From the NCBI GenBank assembly GCA_900073065.1, contig FJOG01000010.1, forward strand, positions 1,662,666 through 1,726,665: a stretch of 64,000 bases of DNA, written 5' to 3'. The position numbers and the translations under genes are program-made. This stretch comes from Phialocephala subalpina (Eukaryota; Ascomycota; Leotiomycetes; Helotiales; Mollisiaceae). This document shows positions 22,446 through 35,000 of the stretch, one piece after another (the first letter of the stretch is position 1; each line of letters opens with the position of its first letter). The notes under the pieces were generated by a model. That model made no database searches, was not told where the DNA came from, and saw only the letters and a list, made by a program, of their open reading frames with translations.

Positions 22446-23011
22446 TTTAGGAGGGTTTCTAGGTGCGGTGGAGATATGAATGCATTTGGTGGAAGTGATT
22501 GATTTAGGAGAAGCCCGGGGACTGAGGAAACAAGGGAGAAAGCATCAAGGTCGGGAAGACGATCTTCGATGTTCAGGCAGACAGAGTTTGTCGTTATACA
22601 GAAGTCTCATGGCAGGCACGCCTGTGATGAGTTATGAGCGAAAGTCGCTCCTTCCTCACAACTTCAAATTTGGATCGCACGTGATCGGTAGTTCTTGCAT
22701 TCCCAATTCGGCTACAGTCTTTGCTTCATGGTTCTTCACTTTTGTATATAATGGAATTTGGTTTAAGCATCGATTGGTTTCTGTTTCGAATCACTGCAAT
22801 AATTGAATTAGGGTCCACTAGGCTCTGTCATTTGTGTCATGCGGTCACTCCAGGGACTCAGAAATCCACTAACTGTGGCAAAAGGTCACTTGCATCACAT
22901 GCAAAGAACATTGTTTTACGAAAGCATTGAGTTAAGAATACTAGCATGACAAGATCCAGCTCACCAACCCAAGCTCCATCCAGAACCCTCAACGCAAGCA
23001 CTAGCAAAGAA
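22446..23011. other. Intergenic region
   Basis: Upstream region of the 735-aa gene and 3' flank of the next - strand gene. No feature recognised. Confidence 0.4.
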
Positions 23012-23515
23012 TCATCTCTTTCCTGTGCCTTCGTCCTTCTTGCTTGGGCGGTTCTTGTTACCCGAGATAACGCCTCCAGAGTATGAAGATTTCCCGGGAC
23101 GGCCACTGTGAGAGCCATGCCTTGGTGATCGCCCTGAAATGACAGAGAAACGCTGGCCTGGAGGGCCTGGAGAACCAATATTGGAAGCTTGCAGAATAGC
23201 GGCGAGCGGGATCTTGCCGGAAATAACCTGGTAAGGACCAGATCCCGGTGGAGAGCCCGAAGATGACGGTCCGGGAGGGCGATCGTGGCTTCCACTCTGG
23301 ACCCCAGTATTAAAAGGAACCTCCGAGCCGAAGCCTCCGATCAAGAGTGCCATCCGCTTAAGGTGCGCTGCTGCCTCAGCATCGGTCAGCTGCCTGGTGA
23401 CTCCGTTCTCCGTGATGGTTGCGATCCTTATGCCGTTGGTAGTGTTGATAATGATGATGCTTTGGCCGTCATCAATGTTGACGCTGTCTATGAGGGGTGG
23501 TACATATTGAGACAT
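23012..23515 (-). CDS. Uncharacterised small protein, 167 aa
   Basis: Single-exon frame. Residues 1-60 look folded and begin MSQYVPPLIDSVNI, with a strand-rich piece (IIIINTTNGIRIATI) and a helix (DAEAAAHLKRMALLIGG). The remainder is a low-complexity tail of Gly, Ser, Pro and basic residues. I do not recognise the family. No signal peptide. Support comes from the ordered N-terminal half, a good start context and the low-complexity tail common in fungal proteins. Confidence 0.6.
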   Translation of the reverse strand: MSQYVPPLIDSVNIDDGQSIIIINTTNGIRIATITENGVTRQLTDAEAAAHLKRMALLIGGFGSEVPFNTGVQSGSHDRPPGPSSSGSPPGSGPYQVISGKIPLAAILQASNIGSPGPPGQRFSVISGRSPRHGSHSGRPGKSSYSGGVISGNKNRPSKKDEGTGKR

Positions 23516-23966
23516 AGTTGCGCGACTGGAAAAGAGCTTGCTGTGTTTGTTGTTAGTTTCGAAGTGCTGTAATGTTCGTGTTAAGGGGAGAGTTAACTTG
23601 AACTTAGGATGGAAGGTGATAAAGGAAAGCTCGATGAATAGATGGGAGACTTTATAGCTTCGAGGTGAAGGCCATTGTGATGAATTAATTCACCCCCATC
23701 TACTCTTTCACGGAATCTGCTGATCAGGACAATCACGTAGGAGGCAAACAGCATAACAATGTGTGCACAACGAATTCAGGCGACGACAATGATTATGATT
23801 AATCTGCTTGTTGCTGCCAAAGCTCAATGCCCAGATATCGCACAGTCAGACGCATCTCTGATGTGAGGTGTGAACGACAAAGCCATTCACGAGATCCATC
23901 AACGACCGTAGACAGTGAGACACCCTTGTTATCATCAGTACCAACCATCACATCAACGGTAGCCCT

Positions 23967-24695
23967 TCAGATTTCTTGTTCCTTAGCACGAGCGTTTCTG
24001 CGCTGTTCGAAGGCCTCGAGAGTTCGGTCAATGACGACGTCAGCCATCACTCGGTTCCTCGCATGCTTCGCGGGTCTGGCAGGAGCTGCTTCTGCATCAC
24101 TTGTGCCAACCTCCTCTTGCGGCTCGAGTCCTGCGAGCGATGTTAGCTGAATCACCAAGGGAGGTGGAAAGAGCTCACTACTATTAAGAACGATAGAGGA
24201 CCCACTTGCATTCGTTGTACGTTGAAGGTCTTCAAGTGCCTTTGCACCTTGAAGAGTTGTTAGCTCGAGCTCTCATCAAGATTCAAAATACTCACGAGTA
24301 GCGTTGATGAAGTCAACTTCACTTGAAGTAATGGGGTTGGACTTCAAAGGCTGGTACTTATGCTCCTGAACGACTGGATTCTTGCTACGCAAAGACTCCT
24401 CTCGACTTGGTCCACCATCCATCGACGCGACGACGACACCAACCTCTTGCTTGCCATCACCTGGTACACCTTCTTGCGCCTTTTGGAGAGACGGGTATGG
24501 GTGGTTTGACGGCTTGGGCTTGCCCTTGAGGCGATCGAAGAGATGTTTGCCCATATTGATGCCGGTGTTGATAGCATCGACAACTCGTTGGGACTTCTTT
24601 GAGAGAGGGTTCTTGCCGGCACGGGTAACACGCGAGATGACCTTCTCGACCTTCTTCTTGGGTCTCGACGGAGCAAAGGGTGAAGCGCCAACCAT
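23967..24695 (-). CDS. Uncharacterised basic protein
   Basis: Exon 1 (24695-24296) starts MVGASPFAPSRPKKKVEKVI and is strongly basic; an intron (GTGAGT...CTAAC...AAG) leads to exon 2 from 24247 ending at 23967. A second, in-frame 48-bp stretch (24178-24131) has every mark of an intron (GTGAGC, GCTAAC, CGCAG), so the product is 226 aa if retained or 210 aa if removed. The C-terminal part is helical (ADVVIDRTLEAFEQRRNARA). No domain recognised; Lys-rich N-terminal sequence suggests nuclear or nucleic-acid-associated location, which is only inference. Confidence 0.65.
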
Positions 24696-25623
24696 TGTTG
24701 CAGTGATGAAGGTTGCGTGTAGTTGTGGGAGATCGGAGTCGAGTCGGCGGCAACGAGGGGGTTTGTAGACGCGTTGGCGCTAGTAGACTTGAATGTCCTA
24801 AGTTGTGGGAATACTCTCGGATTAACTTAAGCCGCGACTCCGATTCAGACGTTCTTGTCATCTTCAAAACCTCCAGGCGGCGCCGCTCAGACTCGGAGGG
24901 AGCAGACTGGCTTTGCGATTCGCCTCTGCTCCTCAAGACTTTACGCCTTTGTCCTTAACATACGACTTTTGCTCTTAAAAAGTCACAGATCTGAAACGAT
25001 ATTTGAGATGAATGTCATTTGGTATGTTGCTCATCTTGAAGACATCAGCATAGTGATAGTCCGCCTTGTATGCAAGGTAGTCTTGGAGCTCAAGTACACC
25101 TGAAGCAGTTGTGCTTGATACACACCTTTTGCTCATGAAATGTCGGATGTCTATACCATTTGAGGAACTTGGGGAGTGTCTTATAAGATGACGCGCAATC
25201 TATAAGATCATACTCATGCTGCCTTTGGAGGCAAGGAGCCTTTACGCCTTTGCATATGCTTTTGTCATTAGACTACAATCATTCCAATTTACTTTACGAA
25301 GAAAGAGTCTTATTGCACTCTCAGTTTCCTACGATCTATCCCCTTGATCATTCCTCAAATATCTCCCAGGCCCAGTGTGAAAGCTGAATATTGCTTGCTG
25401 CTGGCCTGTTTGCCATGTTTGCAATACCGCAAGCACCTCTTGCATTGCAGAGTGGTCCTTATCACTTCGCCGAAACATTCGTATGCTTTCTGCTCCTTCT
25501 TCGGCGGCACCCCCTCTCTGTCACCCTCTGGAATCCAGGTTCATCCACATCTTTGTCCTCAAAAGAGAACGCCAAGCAATCGTCCACCGCATCCCTTGAC
25601 CTTTATGAAATTTTCTTTTCTGT
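24696..25623. other. Intergenic region
   Basis: No supported gene. Reading frames are short and lack recognisable composition. Confidence 0.4.
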
Positions 25624-25848
25624 TTATTTCTTAAACGTTTTGTCCATTTTTGCTCTCAACTTCTTCATCGAGGCCATCATCTGAGCTTCGGAATTTCGAA
25701 TCTCCTTTGTCAGCACCGTGACCTCCGCAGGTCTCATCGTCCTAGCTGTTTTTGTGACACCATTGACGCTGGTTTCTGACTTGCTTCTAATCGCGAGCTT
25801 GAAAGTTATGCCATCTTTCAAATCACCTCTGATTTTACTTGAAGCCAT
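25624..25848 (-). CDS. Possible small basic protein, 74 aa
   Basis: A short frame starting MASSKIRGDLKDGITFKLAI, with a helical Lys-rich end (MMASMKKLRAKMDKTFKK). Composition looks protein-like rather than random. A second basic frame lies just upstream on the same strand (26169-25957, MPRPKAASGVKLPRHP...), and the two might be exons of one gene, but I found no convincing splice pair. Function unknown. Confidence 0.35.
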   Translation of the reverse strand: MASSKIRGDLKDGITFKLAIRSKSETSVNGVTKTARTMRPAEVTVLTKEIRNSEAQMMASMKKLRAKMDKTFKK

Positions 25849-26476
25849 TGTTGCAACGCACTTGATTCTAGTAAATCGCGTTTTCCATTGATCAATTTTG
25901 CAGCATATTGAAAGACAAAGGTTTCATGGGAGTCGAAAACTTATTCCAAATATTTTTCAGATGCTACGAATGCGAGTGCTTTCTTTGTTCATCATGATTC
26001 TTTGTTGGTCACCAACTCCGCGAGAGCGATTGTTGTGACGAGATTTACTCTTCCGTGCTCGCCTTTGAGTTGTGCTTGAATGTCTCCTCGAGAAGACGTG
26101 GGGATGGCGGGGTAATTTGACCCCACTTGCCGCTTTGGGACGAGGCATTCTATCCCATGTCACAAGCATCGAGCAGGGTTCGAAAATCCACTCAGCCTAA
26201 TTTAAATTGAGTTTGAACTTCATACACACGATAAACAGTTGAGAATCTCCACCAGTTTGTCTTGTATTCGTCTCAAGATGTAAGGGGATGAGAAGGTACT
26301 TTTTGTGGTAAAACGTGTATTTCATTAGTTCTCTGGTTCAGAAAACCATGCATGGGTATCTATCTCGCCATGATACCTAGTAATGCCCATCCATTTCTCA
26401 TACCTTATCAACGATAAAAGCTTTCCGAGGGGCTGTAGGAGATTGTTGGAGGCAGTCGGAGAAGTTGTTCCTCTAT

Positions 26477-26863
26477 CTACTTACAGGCTGCACAGTGAGG
26501 ATACCAAGCGTGCTCGTTCGCATTGTGGTCGCACTTGAAGATGCCGCTGTTGCAAACTTCAAGCGGTTTCTCCACTTCTGTGCACACCTTTTTGCAGCGA
26601 ACGCAACGGTACGTGGTCTTTCCCGGCTTACGAGGAACTAGATGTGGCCAGTATACATAGTCCGAGTCCTTGAAGGGCTTCGTTCCGGGTTTCATTTCGA
26701 CGTATATTTCTCTTACATAGAGAGGGCTTCGGTGTCGAAATGCTTCTGTCAATGCTTCCGTACTTGGGCTCAAGGATTGAAGTTTCCCTCTGAATGATGG
26801 TAGGAGATGATGAGAAATGGAAGAAGCGTGTCCTATGCATTGCTGGCAACTGTAATGATTCAA
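26477..26863 (-). CDS. Small Cys-rich protein, divergent relative of the 47-56 kb array
   Basis: Frame of 128 aa. The C-terminal third carries YRCVRCKKVC, then VCNSGIFKCDHN and finally YPHCAACK, that is C-x2-C-x3-C, a C-x5-C ending in GIFKC, and P-x-C-x2-C. The order C-x2-C, [NG]-I-F-x-C, and P-x-C-x2-C repeats the layout of the small proteins encoded at 46.9-55.8 kb, with other spacing. It is probably a zinc-binding module. The N-terminal half is poorly conserved-looking and the start could be further in (for example at MKPGTKPFKDSD). Function unknown. Confidence 0.55.
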   Translation of the reverse strand: MNHYSCQQCIGHASSISHHLLPSFRGKLQSLSPSTEALTEAFRHRSPLYVREIYVEMKPGTKPFKDSDYVYWPHLVPRKPGKTTYRCVRCKKVCTEVEKPLEVCNSGIFKCDHNANEHAWYPHCAACK

Positions 26864-28071
26864 GAGTGGACCAGAGGGACTTCCGCCGAAATGGGGCCTT
26901 TCTAAATATCTGGTCCTAGATTGTTGAATCGAATAAGCATTTGAAAAAAAAGGATCTTACTCTCGAATCATATGGAAGCAAAGCACTCAGTGATACGCGG
27001 GCGTAAAGCCTCGATATATTCAAACAAACAGATGGACCTGGAATGAATCAAGCAAGAACTTCGCTCCAAAATTCCTTGCCAAGAAAACTCTCCGGAATCG
27101 CTGCCATTGGCACATATCGAAAGGAAACATACGCAAAAATTGGAAGTATTGAAAGAAAAACCTTCCATTCTCATCAAAGTGTTCTTCGCGTCAAGGTCAA
27201 AAATGCAACGAAAAATGAGGCATTCACGAAACCAAGCAACACCAACATTCTCCATTTCCCACTTTCCTTTCAAACACCACCCCCACCAACCTGGAACTCC
27301 CTTACATCGCCGTTCTCATGCACGTCACCCGTCACTCGATCGACACTTCTCCCATCGCCGGGAACCTGCATCGGGAACACCCGTAACCCAAGAACGAACT
27401 CTTGTGTTTCTGTCTCACAACCCCTTTTGGATGACTGCAGACCTGTATCTTTGTACGACGCCACGGAGCCAGGAGCCCAGCCGGCACATAGTCTGGGGTG
27501 GCACGGTTGGGGAAGTTATGTGGACGGGGAAACATTGTGGCTTGGGTCTAGATCTCTGGCTTTTTGGGGTTCGTTTTTAGGCGTGCCGAAGTATGACCTG
27601 TTTCTTGTCTCATGATCTGCCGATGCGAGACCCGAAGAAATTGAGACATAATTGCTTTTTGCTGCAGAGGCTCCCGCTGGTCTGGTTCATACAAAGTAAG
27701 CCTATGAACCATGCGGGTTGCCTACGGCCGCTGGCCGGATTGTTCCGGAGCGGAGACGATCGTGATCTTGGGGGAGGAAAAAGCAATGAGAGCTGGAGAA
27801 CATAGGCGAAGATGGTGTGTGAGGATGCATTATCATTGATGGAAATTAAACAATAAATATATGTGAGAAGCAAAGATGGATGGCCGGCATCGATGATGGT
27901 TGCGTAGTCGAATTTCGACCAATCCTTTGGCGCCGTCCCGCTTCCGTTTCCTGATAGTGGTGCTCTCATTTTCCCAATTTGCCCAACGCCGTATCTAATG
28001 CTTCCCTCCATGACGCCCCATGAAAATAAGCGTTCGCCAAACGCCTTGCTGAATCCTCGAAGATCGTTTCC
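26864..28071. other. Intergenic region
   Basis: A 190-codon + strand frame (27043-27615) exists but has Pro/Ser/Thr-rich, unstructured composition with no domain and overlaps two other frames of similar quality; I do not annotate it. Otherwise nothing recognised. Confidence 0.4.
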
Positions 28072-29237
28072 TTACATGTACATCGCAGATGAAGAGGAAA
28101 CAGGTGTCGCGGGAGTCTTGAATGCGTCGTGAATGACCGAGGGCTTGAAGACGTGTCTGAAGACCTCTAGATCTGCCGAATGACTGGTCTTGGATGATGA
28201 TGAAGATGAGCTCTTTCCGGCCGACCTGCTGCTAGAGTGTTTTGTTGAACTAGAACTTGCGGCTGCCGGCCCCTCGGGAGCTTCGAAAGCGAAAACCACA
28301 TCTGCAAAGTGACCCACGAACTCGGGATCTTTTAGCAAAGCGTCCCTCCACATCAGTGCAACCTCTTGCGTGGGGTTCAGGAAGCCGGGTCCAAGTCCGA
28401 AAGTTCCAATGCACAATTGCGTGTGACCGTAGTACACTGCGATTCGAAGCGCAGCACGAATTTTGTCTCTCATAAGCTCCTTCTCTGCCTTGAACGAGTA
28501 CTTCTTGCCTGAGCTGTCTAGCTTTGGTCGCTTGACAGGGCAAACTGAGATGATCGGAAGTGCTAATAGGTTAGCTAGATAATCTCATTATCAATTCCAT
28601 AGCATACCTTTGTATTCCTGCCATGGCTCGTACTTGTCTGGCCCATTCCTGAAGACCACTACTGACATCAGCTTGGGGCATGACACGTGACCAAGTAAAG
28701 AACTAACCAACTTTCTCAGAGTATATGCCTGCTCTTGATGGTATTGGAAAATTTGAAGGTGCCGAGTTTCCAGCAGCTGGAGTAGTGAGAGTCGCGTGTA
28801 GGTTGCTCCGCCGGCATAGGCACTCTTCAGGTGACATGACACCTGCAGTTGGTAAGTCGAAACGAACATTCATTAGAGCATGAGTACGTACCAGCTTCCC
28901 AATCACCTCCAGCTCTTTTGTCATTGGCAGGCATTATGACAGGTATTGCAGTCGTGTCTGAAGGGTCCATCCAATTAAGGGCAAAATCGACCGGATCTGA
29001 CTCGAAGAATGCTATGAAGACGCTTAGACGAGTTGCTGGTAATGTGATAGTTGAATACTTACCAAATCGGCAGTGCAGCATGTCATCTTTTGGGCGTGGA
29101 GTAGCTATCATAGAATCTGAATGACAGAGAAAGGATGTGGGGGGCCATTCTCCACTAAAGTTCTCTCTGATATATGGGATGTATGATTTCTTAGCTTCCG
29201 CAGCAATTTCAGATGGCTTCGGCTTCGAAGGAGGCAT
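28072..29237 (-). CDS. Microbial-type PARG-like macrodomain protein
   Basis: Five exons (29237-29063, 29011-28892, 28842-28708, 28661-28608, 28562-28072) give 324 aa; all four introns are phase 1, 46-51 bp, GT-AG. The fold is that of the TIGR02452/microbial-type poly(ADP-ribose) glycohydrolase family: PVIMPANDKRAGGDWEAG followed by VMSPEECLCRRS, with the paired acidic residues Glu104-Glu105 at the place of the catalytic EE. Later landmarks are FPIPSRAGIYSEKV, VISVCPVKRP-like IISVCPVKRP and GHTQLCIGTFGLGPGF. The predicted role is removal of ADP-ribose chains from proteins or another ADP-ribose hydrolysis. The C-terminal 60 residues are a Ser/Lys-rich disordered tail. The GGG of bacterial PARG appears here as AGGDW. 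Confidence 0.88.
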
Positions 29238-30418
29238 CTTTGCAAGTTCGTGTGGGAGTAAACAGAGATGCTGTCAAGGCAGGGATTGAGAGGAGGTTGT
29301 ACGATCTGGTAAGAACTGCTCACGCAACAGAAGATCTGTCGATGTTCTGCCGCAGATTGACATGGACTGCAGGAGCGGGATGGACATGGGTCTGCATTAT
29401 ATAGTTGGCAAATGGTGTGAAGTTACAAAGGGAAAAACGAACGAGCCACCGCGTCAGATCTCTACATTCCAGAGCGATAAGCAGCACGGACGATTGAAAG
29501 TGGTTCCAACTCAGACCACTCAAGCCTTATGAGACCCGTGGCTCGGAGCTAGTACCCACCTAGTTGAATGCCCTACGGAACATTTCTCTCTGGTGTTTGG
29601 CCACAAGAGAGCACAAGCAGCTCATTCTGGCTAGATTCCACGCCCGAGCGACCAATAGATTGGGTTCATGACTGGGATGCATATAAAAAGCAAATACGGC
29701 TTATGCACAATCCCGGCCCAGAGATCTCATTGTGCAGCCAGTTTTGGTCATACAGAGATTGGCGAAGGAAGATCTGCCAAAAGCAAGCAAGAGCTAATGA
29801 AGTACCCAAGCACCAAGAGTCCGAGGACCAGGGCGTGTCACTTCAGAAATGAAACATTTGGAATCCTGGGGGCCCCTATCTGATTGTACCAGCAATATCA
29901 CGACGTGACTTCGTCTAGAGCCTCGATGACTTCCTCGATTTGTGGCATGTTTGTGATGGTTGCGTTGTGGCTTTGTCCTCTCGGCACGAGCCCCGCAAAA
30001 AGAAAAACAAAAAAAAAAGCATTAAAATAACCACCCTCAGACGCGGTTTGAGAAAGTGAAGAAGGACCGTGAGAGGAGTAGTGGAGCGAGTTGGCATGCA
30101 AAAATGCGATATATCACATCTTGGTTTGAGATGCAGTTTATTGAGGTTAAAGGAGGCTGCTTGAAGCAGCAAGGCCAAACGGACGGGTCGAAGCGCTCTC
30201 GCGCTTGCTTCTTTTGTCATTTAGCGCGAGCGCGTGTCTGAAATTTGTTGACATCGTGAAAGTCCCAAATAAATCCAAACACTCGACTCAACTCGACTAT
30301 CCTCCATCCCAACTTCATCTCCGAAACCCATGTTTGACTTTTGAGGCTCTTCTCCTTTCCGCGCCGCACGCCGGAGAATCCTCCGAGTTCCTTGATTCTG
30401 GGAAGTGATCTGCCAAAG
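29238..30418. other. Intergenic region
   Basis: No supported gene. A 94-codon + strand frame at 29568-29852 looks mildly protein-like (WLDSTPERPIDWVHDWDAY) and could be a gene relic, but nothing confirms it. An A-rich run lies near 30000-30018. Confidence 0.35.
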
Positions 30419-32031
30419 ATGGTCCAACACGGGGCGAGACTCGTGCGGTGTTTGGGCCAGGCATTCAAGGGCTGCAGGGCAATTCATACCAAGGCGGACA
30501 ACTCTAGGTTGACAATTGCTCGCATACTCGAGGAGAAACCAGCAGATCCGACGGATGTCGTTGTGACAGGGTTCATTCGGTCGATCAGAAATCAGAAGCA
30601 GAGGTCGTTCGCCTCGATCGGTGACGGGTCGAGTCTTGAGCCTCTACAAGCCCTACTTACGCCCGCACAAGCTCAAAGGTCCAAGCTTGACCCCCACAAA
30701 CCGACATTCCACTGCTGACAGACGGGTAGTCTCTCAACGGGAACGGCTGTACGATTTATGGGATCATGGAGACCTTCCCCGAATCCAAAGGCCCAGAGCC
30801 ACGAACTCCACGTGGTAGATGTTGATATAATTGGACCTGCGGACCCTGCCGTATGTAAGGATCTCATTCGGGTGTTTGTCTCGGAGGTATACTAATTCGA
30901 CTATTACAGACTTTCCCATTGCAAAAGAAATACCATACTCCTGAATACCTTCGTACCATGCCCCACATGCGAACACGAATCCCAATAAACTCGACACTAC
31001 TGCGCCTTCGATCCGATGCTATAGCGGCAGTAACGAGCATGTTTTACGAGCACGGCTTCGCGCAGACGCATACCCCCATAATCACATCGTCCGACTGCGA
31101 GGGGGCTGGGGAGGTCTTCAATGTTGGTACTTCACGTCAAGGACCAAAGACCGAAGACGATGATGGAACATTTTTCAGAGCTCCAAAGTATTTGACTGTC
31201 TCAAGCCAGCTTCATCTTGAAGCCTTGGCACAGTCTGTTGGCAATGTGTGGACACTATCTCCAACATTTCGAGCAGAGAAGAGTGATACTGCTCGGCATC
31301 TGAGTGAGTTCTATATGCTGGAAGCGGAAGTGATTTTCACAGAAACCATGGACGATGTTATGCAAGTCGTCCAGAACACCATTGGGGCTGTCACCAAAGG
31401 TCTAGAAACCGGTTCTCGGGTTGGCAATGAGTTACTGCAAAACGCAGCGCCGGAGACAGAGTTGTTACGCAGGTGGCGTGGTGGATCTCGTGACTTCCCC
31501 AGAGTCACATATACCGAAGCTATTAGAGTTTTACAGTCCAGTACACACCAGTTTGAGCACGAGCCGAAGTGGTGTTCTGGTCTCCAAGCAGAGCACGAAC
31601 GGTACATTGCCAATGAGTTGGGCAATAGCTCGAATGCAACTATCCCAGTCTTTGTCACTCATTATCCCAAGGCCATCAAACCATTCTACATGCTACCCTC
31701 AGCAACCAGCGAAGATGGCCTGGAGACTGTGGATTGCTTCGATTTGCTGGTCCCCGAAGCATGCGAGATTGTGGGTGGTTCCATGCGTGAGCACCGTTTG
31801 GAACCGCTTATCAGATCGATGCAGGCCAACAAGATGATTCCTCCAGGTCCCATGCCCACTGACGAAGAACTTGGTGAGCTGAAATGGTACGTTGATCTGC
31901 GAAAATGGGGCAGCGTACCACATGGAGGATTCGGTCTTGGCTTCGATCGACTTCTAGCATACCTGGCAGGTGTGCCAAACATCAGAGAGGTGGTGACCTT
32001 TCCTCGATGGGTCGGACGTTGCGACTGTTAG
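30419..32031 (+). CDS. SLM5: Mitochondrial asparaginyl-tRNA synthetase
   Basis: Three exons (30419-30678, 30730-30850, 30910-32031) give 500 aa. The basic N-terminus (MVQHGARLVRCLGQAFKG) is a likely mitochondrial presequence. An OB-fold anticodon domain follows (VVVTGFIRSIRNQKQRSFAS), then the class II catalytic core: LPLQKKYHTPEYLR-type linker, FRAEKSDTARHLSEFYMLE (motif 2) and GGFGLGFDRLLAYLAGVPNI (motif 3). The ending near REVVTFPRWVGRCDC is usual for AsnRS rather than AspRS. It charges mitochondrial tRNA-Asn. Intron 1 has a weaker donor (GTCCAA) but is needed to keep LSTGTAVRFMG in frame. Confidence 0.93.
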
Positions 32032-35000
32032 ACGTCACCCATTATCTTTGTACAATACAACTGTTGTAATACTATTCTGAGCTCGGAAACCCGAATTCCG
32101 GCGAGTGGGAGCCTCAACTGTCGAACCTGGGGCAGTCAATACCAGTCAATACCAGTCATCTATGTTGCACTTGTTTGTTTTCTTGGAATATCCCGTCGTG
32201 TCACTGCAACTGTCTTGTTCCAACAGCCGGGGAAGGTAGTTCGGTTCCCCCGTCGGCCTTTTCTATCTTCGTGACACTTGCCAAGGTACAGGTGGTCACA
32301 AAGTTATCATCAAGTGTACACATGACCTCATATGGCCCGCCGCCTGCTGTCAGCCATTGAGGGGTCGGCAACGTCTATCTATATCATCTTCAGGGCTCTG
32401 AGCACCCTCCACAACAGCTACGCCTCATCACTAGCCATCTACCCACCCACATGAAACGAGTCTGCCAGAACAGATGCAAATCTCCACGTCTGGATGAGTT
32501 TGAAGGTAGACTTCAAAGCACATGGCCAAGCTGAACACTGAAAGCTGTTGGGACATTTTGATCCTTGAAAAGCCCCAACCGCACAAGTTGTCGCCACCTC
32601 GGATAAAGAATGCACATCTCAACATCCTTGAGAATCAACGACAGGCCTCTGCGACGCACCAGATTTGTCCTTCAAGCCTTCGAACTCGAATTGGTGCTGC
32701 CACAAGTCCATCCTGCGAGCTCTCCTCGCCCACACAGCAGCTATTCTGACCAGTGTCTACTACAACATTCTATCCTGCTCAGCGGCAGTAAGAAGAAGTC
32801 TTCACGCCCAAGCCTAGAATACACATCATGAACTAAGCCATGCACCTAAAAGCGTTTGCCAATACAAACAGCCCTCACAAAGATCCCAAAACAACCGTCC
32901 ACTGCGGTTATGCTCCTCCAAAGCGCGCGTGAATCGCACAGACGCCCTTCTTTTGGAATCTCCGACCTCCATCAAAATCGAGGCTACGATGGGCTAATCA
33001 AGCTTCGAGAGTGCCTAGCACCATCTATCTGACACTGCCGCCTGCACGAAAGAACGGATGATCCGCGCGGGGCCGCTCTCCACTTCCCTTGCAAACTGTA
33101 AACTTCGCCGCAGCACAGCGGCTACGCCTCCAACTAAACAGACATACCTGCCTACCAAGATCGGCATCCCCATTTGCAACACCAGCACTAGACCCGAGGC
33201 CCGACCAACGTTCTGGGACATGGAATCATGAAACGAAAACAGAAAGTCTATACCGTCTGGTCGACTTTCTTCAGCGGCTACGCCGCCGACACACCTCCCC
33301 TAGGCTTGCTTGCAGGTCGCAGAGCTTGGCACCAGAAACCCGGACCAAGTGCGGGCAGATTCCTTACTTGCAGCTACGAACCACAAACCAGGATCAATAA
33401 AGAACAGAAAACCAACAAGTTCGTCGGCTACCCCGACGCAGCCTTCCCTCCCGCTCTTACAGATGCAAGTCTTCGAGTCGGCATGTGGTTCGTCGCATCC
33501 AGGATAGTGGTCACTTGCAAGGGGGGAAGATAGGTTCAAAGAGGCGCGGCGCCTAAATCGGCAGTTCTGTGCAGAAACATGGGTGTCGATGCGGGTGCGG
33601 TTATTTGCGCAGTGGTGGCACGGCGCGAGGGGATTGCTGTGCGTTGAGCCTATTTTGATTAGTGGGGGTTGCAGTTCCTGTTCCCGTTACATCATCGTTT
33701 GCAGGTGTGCTCGGGTTTTGTATGGTCCTTCTTGGGACAAGTTCGTGCAAATGATCTTTGGATAGGTGCTTTTGGGATGCTGCAAAGATATTCTGGAGCG
33801 GTGGTCACCGCATGGCTGACAAAGCAGGTTCAGATCCCGAGTGTTCTCGGGACATTGGTGGGAACAGGAGTCAAGGCCGAGGTTGGTAGCTGCCTTGAGT
33901 TGGCCCGGGGTCCAAAACCTTCATCTGGAAGCGGAGCACCAAATCCTCAAGATTCTGCCTTCCTATCGCACCGACTCAAACCACCATGCTCGTAAAACCC
34001 AAACTGTCGGGTCCTCTCATCCCATCATCGTCCAATCACAACCCCCAGTCGAGAGCGCTGAAGTGAACTTAAAGTTGGGGGCTGATACTACTTTACCCGC
34101 TACCCCTCCTCGGCCCCTCCATCCACCAACCAGATCCCGTCCGCATACACCCCATCTGAGATAGGGTTGGGGGCTGAGATGCAGGGGATGAATTTTTTAC
34201 GCTTCCCGAAAAGTAGTCTTGCATCGTTCTGCATGCACGTCTACCTTGAATTCCTGATCTGTGTTGTGCAGTGACGTTCTCTCACCTACTCAATCGTATG
34301 TTTGAAGGTTTGGAGAGGGTAACATCCGCGCCAAAATCCGCCCCCTCCCCCGATTTTCTCGCTAAACACTTGAACGAGGAAGACTAGGTGCTAGCACGCC
34401 AGCAAGCGCCATCGCGGCGCGGTTACCTCTTCATGTGGAACATGATGTGCCTTACTCTCTCTAGATGTTGGAATTTGAATTTGAATCGGCCAATCCGTGC
34501 TGGCCGCGATCTAGTTTGTTTAGTATCTTGAGTGACCCTTGAAGATTTCCCTGAAGATTTCTCACTGACCCTAGCTTTTCAGCTGCAGTTTCCAACTCGA
34601 ATCATGACGTCCCAATCGAAGCCAAAACTCAAAACTCTGCCTCACGCATACCTTCAAATCAAACTATCAACGGAACGGAAACCCCATTTACCGACAGTCG
34701 TTTCTGCAGGCAGTCCCCAACCCACCTTTCCTACCTTCTCTTCCGGGACAGGATCGCTCACATGTTGGAGCAGAAGATCGTAAGCTGACGGCATATCACC
34801 ATCAAGGCCATGGGAATCGGCCGGCAGTTCACGTTGGTAAATCGAAATGAAAACGGGGAAGGAGCAAGAGGTTCGGTCCGCCGATGCAGGTGATCAGTCG
34901 CTTTGAGTCGGGACTTTTAACCTCGGGAGACGTTCGTTGTTGGGTGGGGGCGGGCCGAAATGTTGGAACCTGGATGTTTGAGACGGTATGGGTAAGGAGA

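Noticed and set aside
27043..27615. 190-codon + strand frame
   Set aside because: Pro/Ser/Thr-rich without ordered segments, overlapped by similar-quality frames on both strands, no splice or domain support.
29568..29852. 94-codon frame with WLDSTPERPIDWVHDW
   Set aside because: Mildly protein-like but isolated, with no start context, domain or flanking exon that I can support.
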